Below are positions 51,687-61,293 of a DNA stretch of 64,000 nucleotides, in pieces (within the stretch, counting starts at the first letter, position 1; each line of letters begins with the position of its first letter). The DNA lies in contig OZ037843.1 in NCBI GenBank assembly GCA_964035575.1, positions 1,426,001 to 1,490,000 on the forward strand, given 5' to 3'. The stretch is from Rhynchopus sp. YZ270_cl-10 (Eukaryota > Euglenozoa > Diplonemea > Diplonemida > Diplonemidae). The notes below the pieces were generated by a model that worked only from the letters and a program-made list of their open reading frames with translations, did not search any database and had not been told where the DNA came from. The translations under genes were made by a program, and so were the position numbers.

Positions 51687-54486
51687 CACCACACATCCCC
51701 AGACACTCTCTTCCCTTTCTGTACACCTCAGAACAATGGTGTCATGCGGGATCCAGTCGCTGACAATACTGCTGTGTGTGGTGCTGATTCTGTCGACAGG
51801 TGCGATCATCGGTGGCTTCACTCTGTCAACATGGGACGACCTTCTGGAGAAGGCACGTGACACAGGTGATGAGGGCTTCGGGATGTGTCTCGACAGTGGT
51901 ACGGCGGACATCGAAACGGTCTCGGCACGCTACCTGCGCTCCGTCCTTGGCAGTGTGGAAACGGCAGTGAAGGAGTACCTGAAGGTGCCTGAGCAGCTCG
52001 TGGTCTCGCTTGCCACCCTGGCGAAGGCACACCACCCAGACCTCACCACAAACCCCTCCTGGTCGGCTTCACATTTGCGTCCTGCAATCATGTCTGCCTA
52101 TATCGCCGGGAAGATGGCTGGGGTCGACTATATCTCGCTAGAAACGTACCCGTGGTGCAATGCACACCCCTTTCATTGGAAGAGGGGTGACGGGTTTGCA
52201 GGGTGGGGCTCGCGGACTGGGTTCAGGGACGTAAACCCTGCGAGCGGTGTCACGCCTGCGAACGGCAGCATGGTGGTGATAGTGTACGAGCAACTTGACC
52301 TTGCGACGCTGGCGAGAGGGAGGGGGGACTGGGCTGCCTACACCGAAAGCGGCAACGTGGGCCAATTCAAGTTCCCGAACGAGCCGTGCAACCACATGCC
52401 TGACTACAACAAGGGCGAGGTACGTGGGCTGTGCGTCTACTCCATGGCGATGATGGAACCGTTGAAGTCGCGAAGTGAGGAGCAACGTGGGAGGGTGCTG
52501 TACAACATAGAGGACAGCGCACCAGATCTCTACCCGGCGGACACGCTTGTCTACGATTCGCTGGTGGTGATGTGGGACTTCATGTCGTGGGAGCTCACCT
52601 ACACCTTCACCCACCCGGACATGTACACGATGCGCCCCAAGCAGGGCAAGCGTGTGGGTTCTGTCAACGCCATCCTCACTTCGCACGGGATCGTCGATGC
52701 AGTGCGTGCACAGCTGCTCCCGAAGGACGCGTCGCTGTACATGGTGGAGTGGGTGCGTGCAACAGGTGAAGTGGGGGAACTTGTGGCGTACAACAGAGGA
52801 CGGCAGCTGCAGTACGTGTGGCGCATGGGAGGTCTGGGTGTTGAGACTTTCATGGCAGCCAGCTTCAACATAACGAACCACTCGATGGAAGACGCGACGT
52901 CGCACATCCCCTCAGTGATTGCAGAGCACGGGCGGTTTGTGTTCACACACCCGCAGAACTACAGAGACCTTGTGGAGAAGACAGAGGACTCCTTCCTGAA
53001 GTGGTCTGACTCGAACGGCACGGAGTTCTGGACAATCACGTCGCCAATTGAACACAGAACGATTGCGTGGTACGTGAACCTTCTTGTACCAAGGACGTCT
53101 GTGATGGAGACGATTGATGCGTCGACGAATGCAATCCGTGCGAAGGTGGCATCAGATCTGTCCTCTGCAGACGCACAGAAGGAGGATGCGGTGACTGTGA
53201 TGGCGATTGTGACGGCTGTTGCAGTCATCGGACTTCTTGCCATTGCTGTTGTGTTCACACGCTACATCACGTCACCTCTGCTGAAGCTTGGGAGTGAGAT
53301 GGCAAGTGTGGCTGTGATGGACCTGGAGGCTGTGGACACGGGCCGTGCAGTGTCGCAGCTGAGTGAGGTGGGGATGATGCAGCGCAGCTTTGTTACCATG
53401 GTGGCGAACCTGGTGGAGTACCGGAACTACATGCCGCAGAGTGTGCTTGTCAACGAGAGTGAGGAGGAGGAAGAACCCACAGAATCCGAGTCCACGCGGC
53501 AGTCGAAAACAAAGGGTGGGTCTGGTACCTCATCCCGTTCCCGTGCCACGGGCTCGATGGCACAGAGCTCAGAGGTGGTGCAGAACCAGAAGGCACTGCT
53601 GCGTGTGGAAGGGATGAAGAAGAAGAAGGTGTCTCTGGCACACATGAACGTCGTGTCGTGGCACCCCTTCATCAAGAAGCACAAGGACGCAGAGGTGCTC
53701 TCCGCACACGCAGGTGTGATTGAGAGGATCCTGACAGCAGTGCAGCACAACAAGGGTGTGTGCGACACGTTCTCTGGCGACAAGATGCTTGCCACCTTCA
53801 ACGCCTTTGTTCCCTGCGCCACACACCGTGTTGCCTGTGTGAAGGCTGCACACGAAGCAGCAACAGCACTTGGTGATGTGCACAAGATCTCGTATGGGTG
53901 CACGACAGGCGAGGCACGTGTCGGGAACATGGGTTGCAACGGGATGAAGAAGGTGTCGATTCTTTCGCAGTCCATGTCGTGGGTGGTTGTGCTTGAGCGT
54001 TGGAACAAGAAGCACAACCTGCAGGGTGTCATCGACCGCAATGTGTCACGTGAGACGGAGGGACAGGTACTGGCACGTTGTGTCGGTGCTGTGCTGTTCG
54101 AGAAGTTCAGTGACAAGGTGCAGCCTGTGTATGCTGTGAAGGGTCTGTGCAGCAGCGAAAACGAGGAGTGGATGTACCAGCTGGAGTCCGCAAAGAACCC
54201 TGATGAACTGTGGAACGAGGTCTTCGAGCACATCATCAAACAGGACTTTGAGAAGGCGTCTTCTCTGCTTGACGGTGAGCCTGCAGACCAACGTCAGAAG
54301 TACGAAGAGCTTGTCGGCTATGTGGCGGCGAAGGCTTACGCCCCTCTAGTTGTGGACATGCACTGAGCTACACACACATGGCTCTCGGGTATCCGAGGGC
54401 ACGTTCTCTTGTTTGCTTCTTTGCTGTGCGGTCATGAACTCTGGCACACCTTCCATTACACGATCTTAACTTCATGTTGTATTTTT
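51687..54486 (+). repeat. 2.8-kb near-identical duplicate of 43662-46461
   Basis: Homology begins at CACCACACATCCCCAG (51687 and 43662, offset 8025) and ends in the TTGTATTTTT run (54486 and 46461). By eye I found one synonymous change (TCG to TCA in codon 3) and two changes in the 3' flank. Sequences outside these limits are unrelated. Confidence 0.95.
51736..54366 (+). CDS. Family 1 receptor pseudo-cyclase, 876 aa, identical to 43711-46341
   Basis: Encodes exactly the same protein as 43711-46341: type 2 ectodomain, second membrane segment, HMNVVSW/SGDK cyclase-like domain and EEWMYQ tail. Only the proximal 49 bases of the 5' leader were copied. The distal TTTTGCCTTGTCTTGCAT block is replaced by a D1-related repeat (51540-51680), so the promoter or splice context differs. 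The copy is intact and recent, or kept uniform by gene conversion. Function as for its twin. Confidence 0.93.
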   Translation: MVSCGIQSLTILLCVVLILSTGAIIGGFTLSTWDDLLEKARDTGDEGFGMCLDSGTADIETVSARYLRSVLGSVETAVKEYLKVPEQLVVSLATLAKAHHPDLTTNPSWSASHLRPAIMSAYIAGKMAGVDYISLETYPWCNAHPFHWKRGDGFAGWGSRTGFRDVNPASGVTPANGSMVVIVYEQLDLATLARGRGDWAAYTESGNVGQFKFPNEPCNHMPDYNKGEVRGLCVYSMAMMEPLKSRSEEQRGRVLYNIEDSAPDLYPADTLVYDSLVVMWDFMSWELTYTFTHPDMYTMRPKQGKRVGSVNAILTSHGIVDAVRAQLLPKDASLYMVEWVRATGEVGELVAYNRGRQLQYVWRMGGLGVETFMAASFNITNHSMEDATSHIPSVIAEHGRFVFTHPQNYRDLVEKTEDSFLKWSDSNGTEFWTITSPIEHRTIAWYVNLLVPRTSVMETIDASTNAIRAKVASDLSSADAQKEDAVTVMAIVTAVAVIGLLAIAVVFTRYITSPLLKLGSEMASVAVMDLEAVDTGRAVSQLSEVGMMQRSFVTMVANLVEYRNYMPQSVLVNESEEEEEPTESESTRQSKTKGGSGTSSRSRATGSMAQSSEVVQNQKALLRVEGMKKKKVSLAHMNVVSWHPFIKKHKDAEVLSAHAGVIERILTAVQHNKGVCDTFSGDKMLATFNAFVPCATHRVACVKAAHEAATALGDVHKISYGCTTGEARVGNMGCNGMKKVSILSQSMSWVVVLERWNKKHNLQGVIDRNVSRETEGQVLARCVGAVLFEKFSDKVQPVYAVKGLCSSENEEWMYQLESAKNPDELWNEVFEHIIKQDFEKASSLLDGEPADQRQKYEELVGYVAAKAYAPLVVDMH

Positions 54487-54584
54487 GTTCTGCGCACTTT
54501 CATTTTCAGCATTTTTCCCCCAGTGGCTGTGTCTGCCGATGCACGGTGGGGAGTTTACACATACTTGTCTTTTTTTTGAAAAAA

Positions 54585-54673
54585 TATGGACCAGAAAAAT
54601 TGGTCCATATGAAAAAAACCCCCCCAAAAGGTCCATGATTATTCGAGTCCATATTTTTTCTGGTCCATATTTT
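54585..54673. mobile_element. Short hairpin element
   Basis: ATATGGACCAGAAAAATTGG and its near-complement TTTTTTCTGGTCCATAT, with further GGTCCAT copies inside; about 89 bp. Confidence 0.6.
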
Positions 54674-57386
54674 TTTTATAGGTCAAACGCAGTTGACAGG
54701 GGATATGCTACGGTCGCTCTAACTGTTTTCACCCTCACTTGTGCTCCTCACACATCACTTTCTGTACTTCAGGACTCTCATTTTCTTACCTTTTCTATTT
54801 GGCTCTGTTTTTGTTAACATATCAGTTTTCAAAACGAGAAAAAAAAAAAAATAGAAAAAATGGTGGAAACTCTCCCCCTATTTCGTTTCCCGTTTTTCCT
54901 GTGTGGGCGAAGATAGTTATTGACACCGTAGTATTTCGAAAGACGGTATTTATTGTTTTTGTTACACGCCATGGCTTGCAGAAGACCTGAACTAAGAGGT
55001 GGGGTTTTTACCAAAACCCCCAATCATCTTATATTAGGCAGTGGTTTCAGACCACCCGAAAAACTAGGTATAATTCACGGTCAAAATAACGTGAAATACT
55101 ATATCACACAAACATCACAGACACCGTATACTTCATCAAATTTTACGCTCCGAACACGAAACGTTGATATTCTTTTTTGTCGTCCGACACCGGAATTGAA
55201 CGTTTCGAAACCGCGCTTTCACCAAGCAAGGCCTCACTGATCCTCCCAACTGTTGTTCTTACTGGGTACCTGAAGGAAAGTAACCAGGTGATGATTATTA
55301 ACAGGAAAAACTGAACGAAAACAAAGGAAGTGGGGCTTGTAGTTTCGTTGCATATGCAGTGTGGGCCACAGGGCGGAGAAGCGAAGGGTACTTTTTAACA
55401 CCAGGTTTGATAGCAGCCATGTTCAGAGATATATTGAACCTAGCATATTGCGTGTCTCCCAAAAACCACAAGTGTTGTGTGTGAAGTTTTGAAGGAAGGA
55501 AAATAAAAGTAAAAATTGACTAAGGGTAGACACAATTTTTCTTGTGTTTAATGCTCGGTCGGGTCCCAAAAAGTTCCGCGCGCGCGCGCAGAAAAAAACA
55601 CACAAAGAAAAAAAAAACACACACAGAGACACAGCAAAAATAAAACATCGAAGCCAGGCTGTCTTCTAATTCTGGAAATTTTCCGGAAAATTCCGACATC
55701 CGGAAGCAATTTTTTTCCTTGAAAAAACAGTGGGTTTTCAGCCCAAACATGCCGCGATAGACATTTCCAGAATCCGCTCGTTCTGTGGTGGGGGACATAC
55801 AGAAAAACCGACAAAATTTTAGTGGCATAAATTTCCACAAAATATGAACCCATCCTCATAAACAAGGGTCATTTTCAGGTCGGAAAATCCACATTCGGAT
55901 AGAATTGTGGCGTTCCTGACTGGGAACAGGTAGCGCCGCAGGCGCACGGTACCCAACTTTTGTCTTTTTATTTTCCCCTTTTCTCTGCTTCTTTTGATGC
56001 GCGAGCCGATTGCTCTCCACGGTGGGGTCACATGATAGAATTATATCATGTGACCCACTCGTATATGGATGATTCTGTGTTCGAAGATATTTGGTTGATT
56101 TTTCCCGTGGAGGAAGACGGGAGGGAAAGTCAAGATAACCTGTTGACGTAAGGCAATGTTTTTTTTTTCTTCCATGTTTTTTTTTGTTGGAATCTCAAAA
56201 TTTTCCGCGCGCGCGAGCATTAAACAAATAAAAAAGTGTGCCTACCCTAACTTTAAATTGGCTACAAAAATAGGCTTTTCTGTACGGTGTGTGTGATGTT
56301 GTGTGATATATTATTAGCGTGAATAAGAATGGGCTTTAGTTCGCACACAGGTGGACACACCCCGAGGGCTGTGTCCACCTGTACAGTGAAATTAAGCCTT
56401 TAATTCACTTGTTAAATAAAGTTCTAGTGGGGCTCCGTTGGAAAAGGGTAATTTTAATTGTCGATAATTTGTCTATGCCGTTTTATCGGAAAATAAAACT
56501 ACTGTGGAGGCACTTTTTTTCACGGTATTTTCACTTTTTATTCCCCTGGGAAATAAAGTATACGAAGGATTTGGCACTTTTAGCGGGATTTTATTTAATG
56601 ATAATTTCACGCTAAATTTTGGTACATGTAGGTAGTAGGGCTGGAGGGACCGTCCAGCCTTTTTTAGCCTCCCTCCAGCCTCCTCAATCCCGCCAGCCCC
56701 TCAGCGGGCCTATCTAGGGGTCCGCGGGACCCGGTAGCGCTGGCGGGAGGGTAATGAGAGCTTTTTTTTTTTTTTTTCACGCTCTTTTTTTTTTTTTTTC
56801 CCTGAGAGCTTCCTGTGAGGACACATACTCGTTAGTTATTGCACAATAAATAAGTCACGCTAAAAGTGCCAAATCCTTTCGTATACTTTATTTCCCGTGA
56901 AATAAAATTACGTATTCACCTCCTTTTAGCGGATTATTTTGCGATACTTCACTTATTTTTTTCCCAGGCTCGTGCACTCAATTTGCCTCGCTTCGCTCGG
57001 CAAATTAAGTAGCCCTCGCCTGGGAAAAAAATGCGTGAAGTTATCGCAAAATAAAACCCCGCTAAAAGGAGGTGAATAAATAGTTATTTTCACTTGTGTT
57101 TTTATTTTTCTGTGGGAAAATACATAGGAGCGTGATTTTTTTTTATTTTGTTCACGCCAGTGGCGTGATTTTTTTTCGGGATAATTTCACTGTATTTTTG
57201 TACAGGAAAAACAGGCATTTCTCACCAGAAACCTCGAGTTTCAAACCAAAAAACGATTTTTTGAGACCACACCCGAGTATGTGGGGTGGGAAACGCGATG
57301 CCGGGGTGTCAGAACCTTGTGTGGGCCACATAGGGTGGTGCACACGTGCCCCCCATTGCAGTGACACGCAACCCACCTTTTTCCAC

Positions 57387-57842
57387 TCAAAACCCCAAGC
57401 AGAGAGGTTTAGCCACACAACTGGCACGAGTCTGCGATTCGTGACCACTCGTTGCGTGTAGCGCACATAGCGAAGACGGTTCGTTACGTTTAGGCATCTT
57501 CCACCGAGGAGTGGTGGTGGTGGTAGCAACGCGTTTGAGAAGCACGGTCAGCTCTCCTTTGCTCTTGCTCCTGGTTGTGGTAGAGGAAATCATCGGTCCG
57601 TATGGCTCAGGGATTGTGTCACGCTGTGGAGCGGCAGGGCCATCAGAAGGCGGGCATGGAGGCTGCGCACCATACAGTGAATTTGCCGGGGGCGGGGGCA
57701 GGAGCGGTCCAGCATCACCACGATGTTGCGAATGCTGTTGAATCTCCTGCGCCTGGATCGCCCACCCTGCAGCAGACCCCGGAAGTGACAACATAGGAGG
57801 CACTGTCTCCGTCCCTTCATACACCAAATGCGGTTTCAACAA
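57387..57842 (-). CDS. Possible proline-rich coding fragment
   Basis: The minus frame is open from about 57893 to 57387 and reads GAAQGYDENLLKPHLVYEGT, then Pro/Gln/Ser-rich sequence and KGELTVLLKRVATTTTT. No convincing ATG starts it. GC is clearly higher than in the flanks. It is the only coding candidate on the minus strand and lies inside a nested inverted-repeat compound, so a captured or decayed gene piece is likelier than an active gene. Family not recognised. Confidence 0.3.
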   Translation of the reverse strand: MLKPHLVYEGTETVPPMLSLPGSAAGWAIQAQEIQQHSQHRGDAGPLLPPPPANSLYGAQPPCPPSDGPAAPQRDTIPEPYGPMISSTTTRSKSKGELTVLLKRVATTTTTPRWKMPKRNEPSSLCALHATSGHESQTRASCVAKPLCLGF

Positions 57843-57925
57843 ATTCTCATCATATCCCTGAGCCGCACCGTAAAAAGTACCTCATAACCACTCGCTTTTA
57901 TCTGTTCACCCCATCCCTCTTTTTT

Positions 57926-57972
57926 AAGGTGACGTGATCCTAAGCACGAGAGGCTGAGGATCATCTTACAAA
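57926..57972 (+). repeat. Hairpin repeat X copy with lengthened stem
   Basis: GATCCTAAGCACGAGAGGCT, then GAGGATCATCTTACAAAC. The stem is extended to GATCCTMAGC/GCTKAGGATC while keeping the loop, consistent with selection on pairing. Confidence 0.7.
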
Positions 57973-59349
57973 CCTTTCTCTTTTAATGTTCCCACGAAAT
58001 TAGCGCGTTGTCACAGTCATCATCATTAATGGATCGCACAACAAATAAGTTACCCTTTTCCAACAGAGCCCCCACTAGAACTTTATTTAACACGCAAATT
58101 AAAATTACCTATTCGAATTTTTATACAGTAGTTATTTTGCGATATTTCACTTATTAATTTTCGATGCTCGTGAGCTCAATTTGCCTCGCTGCGCTCGGCA
58201 AATTAACCACACTCGCATCGAAAATTAATGCGTGAAATTATCGCAAAATAAAACTACTGTATAAAAAGTCGAATAAATAGATATTTTTTCACCCAAGTAC
58301 ATGTATTACCACTTTCGACACTTTAATTCCACAACACCCCTCCGGCAGCTATATAACACATCCTGCATCACCCTGGAGGTGGTTTGAGAGGCAACTTATT
58401 AGTTTACGGGTTTGCGGTTAACGGGTTTGAGGGATATCCGACGTTGAACCCCCACCACTCTTCCTGTTGCTGTACAGCTTTCGAGTCCTCATTTTCCCCA
58501 AAATTTCCTCGATTTGTGTAATATTAGACAGGTGTAAGTGTAAATATGTGTAAAAACCACCCCCCCCAGCACTCCTGTGGTGGAGGATGGGTATCAGATG
58601 GGTGTCAGATGGCCGGAACTGGGTGAAAAACTGAAAAAATGGCTAAATCGCGGGTTTTGGGTGGGGGGTTTATGGACGAACCCATGTCTTTACACTGATG
58701 AGAATTTTACCAAAACCCCACATCCCTGTGACTCTCACTCCCACCTCTGGCGGCACACTTCGCACGTGCCTGCAAGGGCTTGTAATCAGGTGGAATACAC
58801 CATAGTAGAACTGAGGCTAAACCTCACTTTTGAAGGGAAGAAAAGCCCCCCACACAGCAGAGAATAAGCCGGATCCCCGATCCCTAGGCCAGCCACGATC
58901 AAAAAGTCGAAAAAAATTCCCACAAAAAAAAAAAAAAAAAAACAAAAACAAAAACCCGAGTCACTTACTTCGCACAAGGAGTTGCTCCCTTGTGTTCCAA
59001 TTATACCCGTTTCGTTGACTGACGAGCGGTAGCGGGAGTAGGACATCTCAACGTAGAGCGCGAAATGGAAGTAAGCTGGGCGGAGGGTGGGCGTGGCGTG
59101 GATATATTCTGTTGCGACACGTGATTTTTCCAAGTTTTCAAAAACAAAAAAAGAACTTCAAACCAAAAAAACAAGCAATATCCCCAACGTTTTGCTCTTC
59201 GTTCACATTCCTGCCACTTCTCCCCTCCCCTCCCCTCCCTCTGGACACCCTCACACACACACAGGACCCTTCCCTACCCCCCATTCTTGCCTTCCCCCCT
59301 TCCACTGTGCAGGAGTACCTGCTGTCCTGCCTTTTTCCCCCACAACACT

Positions 59350-60288
59350 ATGTACACACTCTCCCTCCTACTGGCACCTCTCCTGCTGCAAGAGACAGAT
59401 GCCGTGCCGCTCAAGCCTATCCGCATCATGGGCGTCTTCACCAGATCACCACCCATAGCACCGCATCAGAACTCGTGGATGCCGTTGGTTCCTTGCCCCT
59501 CTATAGGCGAGTGCTACAAGGGTGGGTATCCCGCAATCGCTGCGTGGATGGAGTACTATTCAAACCCGGCAGAGGTGCGGGGGACAGTCAAGGTGATGAC
59601 GCCAGATTTTAAGTCGCGGATGATCTTTGGACACCCGCTGGGGTTGGATCTGAACCATGAAACGTGGAGGCGGCTGGGTGTGGACTTTGCAACACTTTCC
59701 GACGAGCATTTAATGAGCAACTCCAAAGACGATCTGGCAACAGAGCTGTTCCTCGTGAACAGTCCTGCCCCGATCTGCCTAGCGGGGGTCGTCGTGGACA
59801 ACCACTTTCCGTACCTCTCCGGGGTGTTCGCGTCGTCGCATGTAAAGGTTGTGGACGGTGTGTCCTTAGGTCTGTTCACGTTATGGGCATCGAAATTTGG
59901 TGGCAGATCTGGCGAAGTCATATCATATGATAAAATCATTCCGATTGTAACAAGACGGCTTCGTGCGTTGGGTGTCGACATCATCATCGCCCTGCGTATT
60001 GGCTTCGCAAGCGAAGAAGGCGAAATATTGAACCTGCCCGCATACGACATCGACCTTGCTGTACAGAACACCGATTGGGATGTCGACACCTTCACTGCTA
60101 ATGGCACCACGGTGCTTGCTGCGCATGACTTACAATCCTCTAATGCATACCCTTTGGTTTCCGTCGACCTTGTGCAGGACGGTGCTGCCTGGAGCTACTC
60201 CGTGCACGAGGTGAACCCCTGGAAGAATGATCCCCCAAAGGGCAATGCGGACCCCTTCTACCTGCAGGAGCTGCAGAGGCGCATTTGA
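59350..60288 (+). CDS. Family 3 receptor, N-terminal part: 5'-nucleotidase-like ectodomain
   Basis: The ATG at 59350 follows long pyrimidine tracts and CACAACACT and gives a signal peptide (MYTLSLLLAPLLLQETDA). The 300-residue domain follows the 5'-nucleotidase/metallophosphatase plan: GGYPAIAAWMEYY, LGVDFATLSDEHL (where the family has GNHEFD), LRALGVDIIIALRIGF (family: IIALTHLG) and LPAYDIDLAVQNTD (family: GGHTH). The expected metal ligands are replaced at each of these sites and at the N-terminal NDxH site (GVFTR), so the domain should bind rather than cleave. The frame stops at 60286, and coding sense continues in another frame from about 60315. Either a frameshift or a 104-base intron (60211-60314, GTGAAC...CCACAG, phase 0) would explain this. 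Confidence 0.7.
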   Translation: MYTLSLLLAPLLLQETDAVPLKPIRIMGVFTRSPPIAPHQNSWMPLVPCPSIGECYKGGYPAIAAWMEYYSNPAEVRGTVKVMTPDFKSRMIFGHPLGLDLNHETWRRLGVDFATLSDEHLMSNSKDDLATELFLVNSPAPICLAGVVVDNHFPYLSGVFASSHVKVVDGVSLGLFTLWASKFGGRSGEVISYDKIIPIVTRRLRALGVDIIIALRIGFASEEGEILNLPAYDIDLAVQNTDWDVDTFTANGTTVLAAHDLQSSNAYPLVSVDLVQDGAAWSYSVHEVNPWKNDPPKGNADPFYLQELQRRI

Positions 60289-60314
60289 AGCGGCAGGTAT
60301 CGATTACACCACAG

Positions 60315-61292
60315 AAGTATGGGAGGATTACTTACGACTTCACTGCGACATCGTTGCTGATCGTAAACCAGACGAAGTACGACTGCACAGAGGACCAGAA
60401 GTACGACGCGTATTGGCAGAATTGCGAGAACTGCCCTGAGGGCTTTTGGCACCCAGACATCGACAGCCCTGGGTGTGTGGAGAAGCTGCCTGAGGAGGTG
60501 GACATTGGGATGATCCTTGGCATCGTGTTTGGTGTTCTCTCTGTGTGTGGGGTGCCTGTTGCATGGAAGATATCAGAGAAGCAGCGCCGCATCAACGCGC
60601 TCTTCAACAACAACAAGATTGCAGAGGAATGTGCCATCGCGGTGATGGACCTCCGTCTTGGCGACCTCGATTACCTCCACGAGCTGGAGAAGCCGAACAC
60701 GATTCAGTCTGCGTTCATCGCCATCACGAAGCAGATGAAGGTGTACATGGAGTTTATGCCTAAGAATTTGATTGCAAATTGTCAAGGAAGTGGTTCCGAA
60801 TCAGGCTCGATTGCGCTTTCAGGCTCTGCATCTTCTCGGACGGAGAGTGTGGCCAGTAGGGCGAGCAGGGATGAACGAGCGAGGCGTCGCTCTGTGGTGC
60901 AGGCGAAGGGGAGCCAAAAGCTGACCACGACCTTCCTCAGGAAGAAGCACATCACGGCGCTGGCACTGAACAGCAAGGGGCATCTCAAGAGCATTAGTGG
61001 CGACGTCCTGGCGAAGCATTCGCGGTTTCTCGAGAAGGTAACGACCATCATTACTGCATACAAAGGCATCGCCGAGACACTGAGCGGCGACAGGATGCTC
61101 GCCATGTGGAACACTGTGAACGACACTGCCGGCCAAGCTGCGTACTCCTGCGATGCTGCGCTTGCACTGCAGTTGATACAGGACGGCGTCACAGCGAACG
61201 TCGGCATCGCAAAGGGTTCTGCACAGTTCGGTCTGTTTGGCGGGGAAGGCACAAAACGGTATATTTTCCCACGTGTGCAGTGCACAGTCTAG
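60315..61292 (+). CDS. Family 3 receptor, C-terminal part: membrane segment and cyclase-like domain
   Basis: Continues the gene at 59350 in another frame: KYGRITYDFTATSLLIV, a Cys-rich juxtamembrane stretch (CENCPEGFWHPDIDSPGC), one membrane segment (GMILGIVFGVLSVCGVPVAW), a cytosolic helix, MKVYMEFMPKNLI (equivalent of YRNYMPQSV in family 1), a Ser/Arg linker and a class III cyclase-like domain. ALALNSKGHL has Asn for the first metal Asp; SGDRMLAMWN keeps the second. The frame ends early at TAG 61290, in the middle of the domain, after GTKRYIFPRVQCTV. Homology resumes in yet another frame just downstream, so the gene is probably a pseudogene unless introns are removed. Confidence 0.7.
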   Translation, partial: KYGRITYDFTATSLLIVNQTKYDCTEDQKYDAYWQNCENCPEGFWHPDIDSPGCVEKLPEEVDIGMILGIVFGVLSVCGVPVAWKISEKQRRINALFNNNKIAEECAIAVMDLRLGDLDYLHELEKPNTIQSAFIAITKQMKVYMEFMPKNLIANCQGSGSESGSIALSGSASSRTESVASRASRDERARRRSVVQAKGSQKLTTTFLRKKHITALALNSKGHLKSISGDVLAKHSRFLEKVTTIITAYKGIAETLSGDRMLAMWNTVNDTAGQAAYSCDAALALQLIQDGVTANVGIAKGSAQFGLFGGEGTKRYIFPRVQCTV

Positions 61293-61293
61293 T

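Larger units (their letters stand above)
56411..58095. mobile_element. Inverted-repeat compound, nested hairpins, about 1.7 kb
   Basis: The outer ends TTAAATAAAGTTCTAGTGGG and GGCTCCGTTGGAAAAGGGTA are matched inverted at about 58050-58095. Inside, 56540-56605 and 56860-56905 form a second inverted pair (AAAGTATACGAAGGATTTGG), also copied at 63118-63175. A third hairpin (56905-57095) centres on GCCTCGCTTCGCTCGGC. Repeat X at 57926 and the minus-strand coding fragment lie within. Confidence 0.6.
54367..59349. other. Spacer with hairpin elements upstream of family 3 gene
   Basis: No gene is firmly supported. Bases 54690-54950 match 43100-43400. Bases 54950-55030 match about 47285-47340. A perfect 32-bp palindrome (GGGTCACATGATA and complement) lies at 56025-56056. 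Nested inverted repeats occupy 56411-58095 and a foldback lies at 58104-58285. Bases 58690-58790 match 50920-51010. The last 130 bases are strongly pyrimidine-rich. Confidence 0.6.

Noticed and set aside
55575-55590. GC dinucleotide run with CACA repeats near 55575-55630 as a regulatory site
   Set aside because: Plain microsatellite with no conserved partner near a gene.
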